Origin: a virus
Virus record (IMG/VR): IMGVR_UViG_3300042453_002850
Coordinates: 1-64,000 of that record
DNA length: 64,000 nt
Strand: one strand, 5' to 3'
Part shown: piece after piece, positions 55,424 to 63,078 of the stretch
Layout: every line of letters begins with the position of its first letter
Position numbering within the stretch: position 1 is the stretch's first letter
Notes under the pieces: model-generated
Seen by the model: only the letters and a program-made list of their open reading frames with translations
What the model was told of the DNA's origin: nothing
The model's database searches: none
Translations under genes and position numbers: made by a program

Positions 55424-57327
55424 AAAAACTAATTTTAACATTTGTGTTAATGATGATAACCTATGTAGGTTATTCACAGAGCGTAGGTAATTTTCAACAA
55501 TTATCTACAATAAGAAGAAACGATACGTTAGATGTAATATTTCAATACATCCCCGACCCAACAAAAGATGTAAGGTCGTTTCAAATCGATTTCCAATTTA
55601 AGAAGGATTTATTTACACACGTTTCAACAACTGTGGATAATAGTGTTAATACCATGACACCGGCAATATCATATAACGAATATGATAACTTTAAGTATGG
55701 TTCATATAGTCCAGCAACGGGTTTATATGGGTATGTTAATGACACAAATTGGACCGTCGCTAGAAACTTTTTAGTATTATCAAGTGGTTCTCAAATTTCA
55801 GGAGCAATATACATCATTCACAATAAATTTTTAATTAACAATGTTCAATCCAATTTCGTGGAAGATAGTGTACACGTGAACTGGGTTAGATTGTTTAAAA
55901 AAGACGGTACAAGTATTGGTGATAACGTAGCGAATTTGACTTACAAGAGTATGAAGTTAGATTTGGGTGGTAACTTGGTTATAAGTGGTAATGTTGAACT
56001 TCCACCGACTATGAAATTAGATGGTAGAAGACCAATGGTTATATGTACTAAATTAAACACTGGTGAGTTTGTGTCTTCTTCTTTATGTGATACTTCAGGT
56101 AACTATAGTTTAAATAATGTTGATAGAAACACTAGATATAAATTACTTTTAAGATTCCCATCTGATAGTATGGAAACTTTCAGAGATTATGCGGTAACGA
56201 TATCAGATGCCGTAAAAACATATGATGAATTTACAAGAACAGACGTTAATCAAACGTATTCAAGATTTTATTTGAAAAATGGTTTATCTTATTTGATTGC
56301 TGATTTAAATGGAAATGGTAATTTAGATGGTGGTGACCCGTATTTGATATACGCAAATGTTAGTGGTTTAAGAAAAATAGATACTACGAACATGATTAGA
56401 GTGTTTAAAGCATCTGATTATGATAACTTAGTTTTAGGTCAAAACCAATGGTCTATTTGGCCTAATTTTTTAAACACAACAAACTTTATCACGGATAGTG
56501 TTGGTAACGAAAATTTGGTTGTGAATATTAAATACTTTATACAAGGTGATGTTGATAGAACATTCTCTTCAAGAGTGTGGGATAGTAATGGTAATTTAGT
56601 TGCCAGAGCAATTTATAAAGGTAAATTAGATATTAACATACCAAACACATATTCTGTTGGTAATCCATCGTTATATGTTCCATTTAACATAAACACAAAT
56701 GGGGATAATAACTATGGACTACAATTTGAAATGAAGTATGACAGAACAAAAGTTAAATTTGAAGAAATCGTGTCCAATTTTAATGGTGGCCCATGGTTAC
56801 AATATGTGACACACGATGAACTATCAGGTACTGTTAGGTTTGGCGGAATGAATAATCAACAAAGAGACGGTTTAATTGGTCAATCGACACCTTTTAAACT
56901 TAAATTTTCACCAATTGGTGGTGAGGATATCGTAACAAATATTCAAATTAGAGAATTGATGGATGCCTCGGACGAAAATGGTGACCACTTAAATATTGAG
57001 TTACAAAACCAAATCGCAGTTTTAAGTTATAGGTCAATTCCACAGACCCATCAAGTTGTTGAAGAAATAACAGCATCGATAAGACCAAACCCAACAACAG
57101 GTTGGTTTGAATTAGAAGTTAAATTTCCAAATCAAAATATGTTTATGGACGCATCTATTTATGATATCAGAGGTAAGTTGATTCAAAACGTAGGACAAGT
57201 TATAACAAATCCAATGGAAACGGTCGCATATAAACAAATTGATATGACATACGCTTCTAATGGAAATTATTTTCTAATTCTGAATAATTATAATAAACAA
57301 TTAACTAAACAATTTATAAAAGTATAA
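55420..57327 (+). CDS. Exported multi-domain surface protein with T9SS sorting domain, 635 aa
   Basis: Signal peptide 1-19 (ILTFVLMMITYVGYSQ). Residues 25-170 and 405-540 look like cohesin-type beta domains. About 185-290 is a carboxypeptidase-regulatory-like strand region. DLNGNGNLDGGDPYLIYANV (about 293) is a dockerin-like calcium loop. The C-terminus (550-635) fits the Por/T9SS type A sorting domain: SIRPNPTTGWFELEV, MDASIYDIRGKLIQN, ASNGNYFLI and a final KQFIKV. Such proteins are exported by the type IX system and fixed to the outer membrane. Very unusual for a phage. Confidence 0.8.
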   Translation: MKKLILTFVLMMITYVGYSQSVGNFQQLSTIRRNDTLDVIFQYIPDPTKDVRSFQIDFQFKKDLFTHVSTTVDNSVNTMTPAISYNEYDNFKYGSYSPATGLYGYVNDTNWTVARNFLVLSSGSQISGAIYIIHNKFLINNVQSNFVEDSVHVNWVRLFKKDGTSIGDNVANLTYKSMKLDLGGNLVISGNVELPPTMKLDGRRPMVICTKLNTGEFVSSSLCDTSGNYSLNNVDRNTRYKLLLRFPSDSMETFRDYAVTISDAVKTYDEFTRTDVNQTYSRFYLKNGLSYLIADLNGNGNLDGGDPYLIYANVSGLRKIDTTNMIRVFKASDYDNLVLGQNQWSIWPNFLNTTNFITDSVGNENLVVNIKYFIQGDVDRTFSSRVWDSNGNLVARAIYKGKLDINIPNTYSVGNPSLYVPFNINTNGDNNYGLQFEMKYDRTKVKFEEIVSNFNGGPWLQYVTHDELSGTVRFGGMNNQQRDGLIGQSTPFKLKFSPIGGEDIVTNIQIRELMDASDENGDHLNIELQNQIAVLSYRSIPQTHQVVEEITASIRPNPTTGWFELEVKFPNQNMFMDASIYDIRGKLIQNVGQVITNPMETVAYKQIDMTYASNGNYFLILNNYNKQLTKQFIKV

Positions 57328-57331
57328 AATC

Positions 57332-57679
57332 ATGAGTGAAGAAACAGAAAACGACGGCTCTTGGGGTGGTTTGAAAAAAACCATCGTAGGTACATTAGCA
57401 ACCATTGTCACAGGTGGTGGTGTGTGGGTATCCACAACTCTATTTGGTGGTGGAGGGGACGATAAAGAAGAAACTAAAACAGAACAGGTTGCACCCGCAC
57501 CAGTTATTAATCTTAATTTAGAAAATAATAACACTCAACAACAAAATAACTCGGGTGGTGGAACAACTATCATAAAAGAAAGAGTTATTGAAAAGCAACC
57601 AGAAAATAACAATAAACCCGCACCTGCTCCGAAGAAAAAAGAAGGTGATGAATTTAAAGAAACCCCACCAGCATGGTAA
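57332..57679 (+). CDS. Single-span membrane protein with Asn/Pro-rich tail, 115 aa
   Basis: A Gly-rich hydrophobic segment (about residues 16-40, IVGTLATIVTGGGVWVSTTLFGG) separates a short cytoplasmic N-terminus from a low-complexity tail (Asn/Gln run, then KQPENNNKPAPAPKKK). No domain recognised. Spacing of 4 nt to the previous gene and a 7-nt overlap with the next show it belongs to the surface operon. It may link inner membrane and periplasm. Confidence 0.6.
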   Translation: MSEETENDGSWGGLKKTIVGTLATIVTGGGVWVSTTLFGGGGDDKEETKTEQVAPAPVINLNLENNNTQQQNNSGGGTTIIKERVIEKQPENNNKPAPAPKKKEGDEFKETPPAW

Positions 57680-58245
57680 ATGATAATTCTCAAAACACTG
57701 GATTTAGAGAACTTCTAAATTCAATGATGAAAAGAAGGTGGTTTATAACCGCCATAGTTCTTGGTGGGTTCATGTTAATTATGGGTGGAATATTTTTGGC
57801 CATATTTGAACAAAGTGCCATAAGTGGAGAATGGAAAGAACTTCTTCTTTTACTTCTTGGTGCTTTCATTGGTTCCTACGGTAAAATCATTGACTATTGG
57901 TTCAGTGATACTGATAAGGATAAAATGTTAGTTCAAAAAATGGATGAAGAGGATGGTACTTCGTTATCAAATACATCGGATATACCAGATTCACCAAAAC
58001 CATCAACACCATCTAAACCCATTCTTGATTTAGAAAGTACTGAAACGAAATCAAATAATGAACAAAAAGTTGGTGTAGAAATCGATGAGGATGGTGATGG
58101 TATTATGGATGGTTTAGATTTCGATAATGACGGTATCATTGATGAATATTTCACACACAGACAATGTGAACACGTTTGGGGTGATTCAGACAATGACGGT
58201 GATTTAGAGTGTTTAAAATGTGGTAAAATAAAAGACGAAGAATGA
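57673..58245 (+). CDS. Membrane protein with calcium-loop and zinc-ribbon tail, 190 aa
   Basis: Two hydrophobic segments (about 23-47 and 55-72; AIVLGGFMLIMGGIFLAIF and ELLLLLLGAFIGSYGKII) then a Ser/Pro linker. Residues about 136-157 (DEDGDGIMDGLDFDNDGIID) form thrombospondin-type-3-like calcium loops. The end has a four-cysteine-like ribbon, C-x-H...C-x2-C (CEHVWGDSDNDGDLECLKCG). The combination is odd: a membrane anchor with two metal-binding tails. ATGA overlap with the CsgG-like gene. Confidence 0.65.
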   Translation: MVNDNSQNTGFRELLNSMMKRRWFITAIVLGGFMLIMGGIFLAIFEQSAISGEWKELLLLLLGAFIGSYGKIIDYWFSDTDKDKMLVQKMDEEDGTSLSNTSDIPDSPKPSTPSKPILDLESTETKSNNEQKVGVEIDEDGDGIMDGLDFDNDGIIDEYFTHRQCEHVWGDSDNDGDLECLKCGKIKDEE

Positions 58246-59006
58246 ATAACATAATCAAAATGAAAAAATATTTACTACCAATTTTAGTATTTCTATTTTG
58301 GGTTATCATAATGACGATATTAATGTTTGATGTTGCATCTGCACAAGTTATTGGTAAAACACAAACAGAGCAATACAAAGCGTCATTTGAAACAAGTGTA
58401 AATATTGATTCATTAATGGATTATGAGGGACCACAAATTCCTATTCAAATTTTGAAAATAGGTATAAATGATGAAGTTTATGAACAATACCCAGAATTAA
58501 AAGAAAAAAAAGTTGGTTTGGGTGTTGCAAATATCACATTGGAGTACTTGGAAAATCTAAATAGATTTACTTTTACCGAAGATAAAACCGAAATAAAAAA
58601 CAGAATGGTTAAACAATTCCAAGCGTCTCAAGCTGGAATAAGTGCAGATACTTTAGATGGTAGGGGTAAAATTCGTTTAGCACACTATTTTGTTAGTATT
58701 GAAGTTTATGATTTTTCAATAAGTGAAGATGAGACTGTTAACTTGTCTGATGGCGTAAAAAATACTGTGGTTACAAGATTAGGTTTACAGGTTAGATTTA
58801 CCGATGCAGAAACAGGCCAAATAATCGCTGCAAGTGGTTTGGGTGAAGCTAAAACGGTAAGAGAATTAAGTTTAATAAACGACGATAATTTAAGTGATGT
58901 TAAATTTAACCAATCAACTATTGGTATAAGCACTAAAAAAGCATTAGACATTGCATGTTGTAGAATACTATTGAGAATGATAAAAAAGGGTGTTTTCCCT
59001 AATTAA
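58242..59006 (+). CDS. CsgG-family outer-membrane/periplasmic protein, 254 aa
   Basis: Signal sequence 1-34 (LPILVFLFWVIIMTILMFDVASA), a second ATG six codons in is also possible. The mature part has VGLGVANITLEYLENLNRFTF, HYFVSIEVYDFSISEDE, LGLQVRFTDAETGQIIAASGLGEAKT and a late A-x-D-I-A-C helix; DAETGQIIAAS is the strand-turn typical of CsgG-type transport proteins of curli export. Again no lipobox. CsgG forms an outer-membrane export ring, so this may build a phage-encoded pore or surface fibre exporter. Confidence 0.7.
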   Translation: MNNIIKMKKYLLPILVFLFWVIIMTILMFDVASAQVIGKTQTEQYKASFETSVNIDSLMDYEGPQIPIQILKIGINDEVYEQYPELKEKKVGLGVANITLEYLENLNRFTFTEDKTEIKNRMVKQFQASQAGISADTLDGRGKIRLAHYFVSIEVYDFSISEDETVNLSDGVKNTVVTRLGLQVRFTDAETGQIIAASGLGEAKTVRELSLINDDNLSDVKFNQSTIGISTKKALDIACCRILLRMIKKGVFPN

Positions 59007-59047
59007 CAAAGACAGATTCTAATATCTTCTTTTAAAGAAAATGAGTG

Positions 59048-60478
59048 ATGATATTAAAAAATATTATAAAAGTATCTTTAATAATATTACTTATAATATT
59101 TTCTAAAATATCAAATGCACAAGTAACCACTTATACATTTATAGACCCTTGTACAAAAGAAGTTAACATTTTTAGTGTACCATTACAAGGAGGTAAAACA
59201 ACAATAATTTTTTTAAATAAAATAGGTTATTTTGATAGTGACGATTTGTTAAATGGAACATTTTCAAATTGGATAAATCAAGTTTATGGTGAATATAGAC
59301 AAATAAGTCCGTGTTCACAACAACAATCTCAAGTAACTCAAAATCAAATAACCAGTCAAATAATCGGAGGAGTTGTACAATCGGTAGTCGGTTCAATAAT
59401 GTCATCCAATCAATCTTCAAATGGGTCAACAGAAAATAACAATGAGGACTCTGAAGAAAACAATAATACTCAAAGAAATGGAAACAATAATACTACGGGA
59501 AATAATGAAAACAACTCTTCAAATCAAGGAGGAGGACAATCTCAACCAAATCAAACAAATGGTGGGTCATCTGGAGGAACAAATAACGGTCAAGGAAATG
59601 GAACTACAGGCAATGGTGGAGCGAATGGAGGTACAACTGGTTCAACACAAGGAAGAAATCCGTCGACTAAACCGACTGTAAACAATTCAAACAATTCTGA
59701 ATCAAATGGTGAAGAAGTTGCCGCAACTACCACAATAAATTTAGATAGTAGAACCGAGAAAGGTGATAATTCATCAAATGATGGTGGTGGTTCAGGAAGA
59801 AGAGGTGGGTCAAGAAGTGGTGGTTCAAACAGTAATCCAATTATAGTTTCCTCAGATTTAACATCGGCACAAAATTTAGATGGTAGGTTCACAGGGATAA
59901 TAAACATCAGTACCAGTAGGTCGTCGATGACTGGTTTATCAAATTATGGTGTTACAAGTATGATTTGGTTAAATTTAAACCAATTCGCCATTTCCGCCAA
60001 ATATAGTAAAATACATTTTGATAAAAGTCAAAAGTTAAAATTCGTCCATAATCTAAATTTAACAGGTGTTTATACATATGGTAATTACCTGGTATTTTTA
60101 GGGTATAGTGGTATCTTAAATGCAGGTAAATTCGGAGTAACCGGTTTAAATTTGAGTGCTGCCGCCTCAATAATCACTAAAGAAAAAACAGGTTATTACT
60201 CACCTTCTGCAACTTTTTTCTACACAAAACCATTTCAGGTTAACAAAAGATTTATGATGTCACCTGAAATATATGTAATGTCAACACCGTTAGTTTATTC
60301 AACAAAAGATAGAATAACAATTACAGACAGGTACGTGAGTGGTTTTATAGGTACGGGAATGGATTATCAAATATCAAAAAGATTTAAAATAAACTTGAAT
60401 TATAAGGCAAATATGAGTACTAAACCGAATTTTCCTATTTTGTCTTTTTTTCTAATTGGTAGTAAAGTTAATTTATGA
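59048..60478 (+). CDS. Exported protein with Asn/Gly-rich linker and barrel-like C-terminus, 476 aa
   Basis: The first plausible start is the ATG at 59048 (a GTG one codon upstream is possible). Signal peptide 1-25 (VSLIILLIIFSKISNA). Residues 25-95 form a small domain with two Cys. About 100-270 are extremely Asn/Gly/Ser/Gln-rich, unstructured. The last 190 residues alternate aromatic strands (WLNLNQFAISAKYSKIHF, YGNYLVFLGYSGIL) and end FLIGSKVNL, as in outer-membrane barrels. It follows the CsgG-like gene and overlaps the lectin gene by ATGA. Confidence 0.62.
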   Translation: MILKNIIKVSLIILLIIFSKISNAQVTTYTFIDPCTKEVNIFSVPLQGGKTTIIFLNKIGYFDSDDLLNGTFSNWINQVYGEYRQISPCSQQQSQVTQNQITSQIIGGVVQSVVGSIMSSNQSSNGSTENNNEDSEENNNTQRNGNNNTTGNNENNSSNQGGGQSQPNQTNGGSSGGTNNGQGNGTTGNGGANGGTTGSTQGRNPSTKPTVNNSNNSESNGEEVAATTTINLDSRTEKGDNSSNDGGGSGRRGGSRSGGSNSNPIIVSSDLTSAQNLDGRFTGIINISTSRSSMTGLSNYGVTSMIWLNLNQFAISAKYSKIHFDKSQKLKFVHNLNLTGVYTYGNYLVFLGYSGILNAGKFGVTGLNLSAAASIITKEKTGYYSPSATFFYTKPFQVNKRFMMSPEIYVMSTPLVYSTKDRITITDRYVSGFIGTGMDYQISKRFKINLNYKANMSTKPNFPILSFFLIGSKVNL

Positions 60479-62223
60479 GATTCTTTGGGTTCTTGTATGT
60501 ATTATTTTTATTACCAATATTTGTTTTTTCTCAAAACATAAGCGCACCATCATCCACCAATTTTTCTCAAAATTTATCTAATCAAAATGCGAGTGGATTT
60601 TCAATATCAAATTTTAACACAAGCGCAACTTTACTTATTACAATTGGTTTAGTAAATCCACCGGCCGGTACTACTCTTTCGTTAATAACAACAACAGGAT
60701 TATCTTTAAGTACAGGTTATTCTTCTTGGTCAAATTTTACAAGAATTAGTTTTACGGGTATTCAATCAAATATTAACAACGCTTTAAGTTCGTTAAAATT
60801 AAACACAGGTTCTTTACCGGGTAATGTTTACATCGCGGTAACCGCAACCGTAAATCCAACGGGATATTATTATTTACCAACAAACGGACACTTTTATAGA
60901 CCGATGTCTTGGCCAGCGGGTAATTCAGGAACAAGTAATTCGATATATGAAAATATAAAAACATTATCAACACAACAAACATTTAAAGGACAAACCGGGT
61001 ATTTGTTAACGATTACATCTCAAGATGAACAAAATTTTGTTCAGTCAAACGTACCGGGTAATAATATTTTATTTTCATTAACAGACGTTGGTCAAGAAGG
61101 TGTTTGGAGAATAGATGCCGGACCTGAAAATGGTACAATAATAAAAACATCAAATTCGGGCGGAAACGTTGCGGGTAGATATAACAATTGGTGTGGTGGT
61201 GAACCAAACAATTGGGGTAGTGGTGAAAACTATGCAGTTACTAAATGGGGTGGTGGTAATTGTTGGAACGATTTTGGTCCACCTGCATCATCTTTTCCTG
61301 GTTCAATAAGTGGTTATGTTGTTGAATTTGGAACGTGGTCAGACCCCGCAAATCAAAATTTCACAGATTTTTTTACAGGATTTGTTACACATCAAATTAC
61401 TTGTACACCATCACAAGAACCACCAAAACCCATTGCAGTAAACGGTAGTAGAACGGGTAGTGGTACTGTGACAATATCAGCAACAGTTGGTCCCGGTCAA
61501 ACTGTTGATTGGTATAATAATTTAACAGGGGGTAACCCAATATTAGTTGGTAATACCACTTTTACGACACCAGTTATTTCTCAAACAACAAAATATTATG
61601 CTCAGTCAAGAAATACGTCAACGGGTTGTGTTAGTTCAACAAGAACAGAAGTCACGGCAACAGTTTCAATTTCAGAAACAATAAGTGGGACAATAACTAT
61701 TCCTAATAATATAACAAATAGACCACAATTAAAATTTTATCTTGTTGAGAATAATTTAGAAACATTAATACAGACCATAAACGTTAATTCAAATGGTTCA
61801 TATACTTTGAACCCAACAAAACACAATTCAACATACAAAATAGTTCCAACGTTTTTTGATTCATTAACAAATAACGATTTTAATTTATTATTTAACGAAT
61901 CTAAAAATGAAAATACACCAAATCAATTACCCATTGGTTTGGTTTTAAATAATGGAAAAAAAATGATTTCGGGTGATATTAATAATGATGGAAAAATAAC
62001 AATTGTCGATGCCTATCTATTGGCATCAAGAATATCGGGAATGATTTATTTTAACGAAACGGTATGGTATTACGAAAATGATTATAATTTAATAGGTATT
62101 GGTAATTTTAATTCAATACCTAATTACCGACAATTTATTGTTAATTTTGGGACATCCAATATTATTTTAAATTTAAAATATATTGTTAAGGGAGACTGCG
62201 ATTTGTCAATATCCTCTTATTGA
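60475..62223 (+). CDS. Exported C-type-lectin/dockerin-like surface protein, 582 aa
   Basis: Signal peptide 1-19 (FLYVLFLLPIFVFSQ). Residues about 140-295 form a C-type lectin-like domain: NGHFYRPMSW, YLLTITSQDEQNFV, NNWCGGEPNNWGSGENYAV and CWNDFGPPA...GYVVEFG. About 310-400 is an Ig-like domain. A dockerin-like calcium loop DINNDGKITIVDAYLLASRI lies near 500. Its last 80 residues match the module of the 55420 protein (KYIVKGDCDLSISS) but the T9SS domain is absent, so it may be truncated. A carbohydrate-binding role is likely. Confidence 0.75.
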   Translation: MRFFGFLYVLFLLPIFVFSQNISAPSSTNFSQNLSNQNASGFSISNFNTSATLLITIGLVNPPAGTTLSLITTTGLSLSTGYSSWSNFTRISFTGIQSNINNALSSLKLNTGSLPGNVYIAVTATVNPTGYYYLPTNGHFYRPMSWPAGNSGTSNSIYENIKTLSTQQTFKGQTGYLLTITSQDEQNFVQSNVPGNNILFSLTDVGQEGVWRIDAGPENGTIIKTSNSGGNVAGRYNNWCGGEPNNWGSGENYAVTKWGGGNCWNDFGPPASSFPGSISGYVVEFGTWSDPANQNFTDFFTGFVTHQITCTPSQEPPKPIAVNGSRTGSGTVTISATVGPGQTVDWYNNLTGGNPILVGNTTFTTPVISQTTKYYAQSRNTSTGCVSSTRTEVTATVSISETISGTITIPNNITNRPQLKFYLVENNLETLIQTINVNSNGSYTLNPTKHNSTYKIVPTFFDSLTNNDFNLLFNESKNENTPNQLPIGLVLNNGKKMISGDINNDGKITIVDAYLLASRISGMIYFNETVWYYENDYNLIGIGNFNSIPNYRQFIVNFGTSNIILNLKYIVKGDCDLSISSY

Positions 62224-62555
62224 TGATTTGTATTAAGTTTATTATATAAAGTTAATATTTGTTCACAGTATTCATATTCTTCTTTATCTTCAAAGAAGGG
62301 TAAAATGTCTCTAATTAAAACAAAACACTCTTTTTTGTTGAATTTTAATTCAGTTTCCCATTGAAGTCCGTTAATTTTTGCGGATAATAATAATATGACG
62401 TTTTCTTTATCTTTTCTATTTATACTTTTAAAAGATAATACAACATTTTTATATATTTCTTCTTTGTTTTTTAAATAAAATTCAGGGAAGTCTTCATACG
62501 ATTCGTCGATTTTTAGTTTCTTAATTATCGTGTCCTTTGGTTTGTCTTGATACAT
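62217..62555 (-). CDS. Helical phage protein, 112 aa
   Basis: Start at the ATG at 62555, because the promoter's -7 element (62574-62581) covers the only upstream in-frame alternative. The protein is helical with YEDFPEFYLKNKEEIYKNVVLSFKSI and NGLQWETELKF, similar in outline to the 22297 product. Convergent 7-nt overlap with the lectin gene. Function unknown. Confidence 0.55.
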   Translation of the reverse strand: MYQDKPKDTIIKKLKIDESYEDFPEFYLKNKEEIYKNVVLSFKSINRKDKENVILLLSAKINGLQWETELKFNKKECFVLIRDILPFFEDKEEYEYCEQILTLYNKLNTNHQ

Positions 62556-62573
62556 TGCACTATCTGTTTTAAT

Positions 62574-62603
62574 CAAATATACGAATCATAAGACTCATAT
62601 CAA
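62574..62603 (-). promoter_or_regulatory. Bacteroidota-type promoter for the 62217-62555 gene
   Basis: Minus-strand TTG (62601-62603), 19-nt spacer, TATATTTG (62574-62581), 19 nt before the ATG. Confidence 0.78.
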
Positions 62604-62619
62604 AATTTTTTTATTAACA

Positions 62620-63078
62620 TTATTGGGTATGGTCTATTTTAACCCTAACACAAGATTGTTCTTGTCTTTCTCTCATTAAAAAATTATTGATATACCCCAT
62701 AATGTTAGATGCCCCAACTGGGTTCGCTGAATGTGTATAAACCTGTGGAAAGTTAATCGGGGTATTCCTTTTCTCCATAGATGACATCTTTTCTCTATTT
62801 TGAGAAAAATTATCGTAGTAGTGATTTATTAACCATTTAGCACAATCATATCCTGTTTTTTCTTTAATATTCTCATAATTTAATTGTCCGTTTGGGTAAA
62901 CATTTGAATAGAATTCCTCCATCGCACTATCACCTAAATCATGGTCAAGAGATATTATGTCAATATTCTCTAATCCAATTTTTGTTACTGTTTTTACAAA
63001 ATCATCGTAATTTCTTACAACAATCCAATCTGTATTAATTGGTGTACGGATATCGTCTAAATAAATTTTAACTTTCAT
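62620..63078 (-). CDS. Cyclic-phosphate-processing receiver-domain-like protein, 152 aa
   Basis: Short receiver-like domain: KIYLDDIRTPINTDWIVVRNYDDF at the start and IISLDHDLGDSAMEEFYS in the middle, followed by a KTGYDCAKWLINHY helix. DDIRTP and SLDHDLG are the hallmarks of cyclic-phosphate-processing receiver (cREC) proteins, which are linked to RNA-end repair. The C-terminal part has His-containing stretches (THSANP). It overlaps the ligase gene by 11 nt, strongly suggesting one repair operon. Confidence 0.72.
   Translation of the reverse strand: MKVKIYLDDIRTPINTDWIVVRNYDDFVKTVTKIGLENIDIISLDHDLGDSAMEEFYSNVYPNGQLNYENIKEKTGYDCAKWLINHYYDNFSQNREKMSSMEKRNTPINFPQVYTHSANPVGASNIMGYINNFLMRERQEQSCVRVKIDHTQ

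Noticed and set aside
59421-59907. ORFs in other frames of the Asn/Gly-rich linker
   Set aside because: Low-complexity repeats create open frames on both strands; the long exported protein is the only one with a signal peptide and folded ends.
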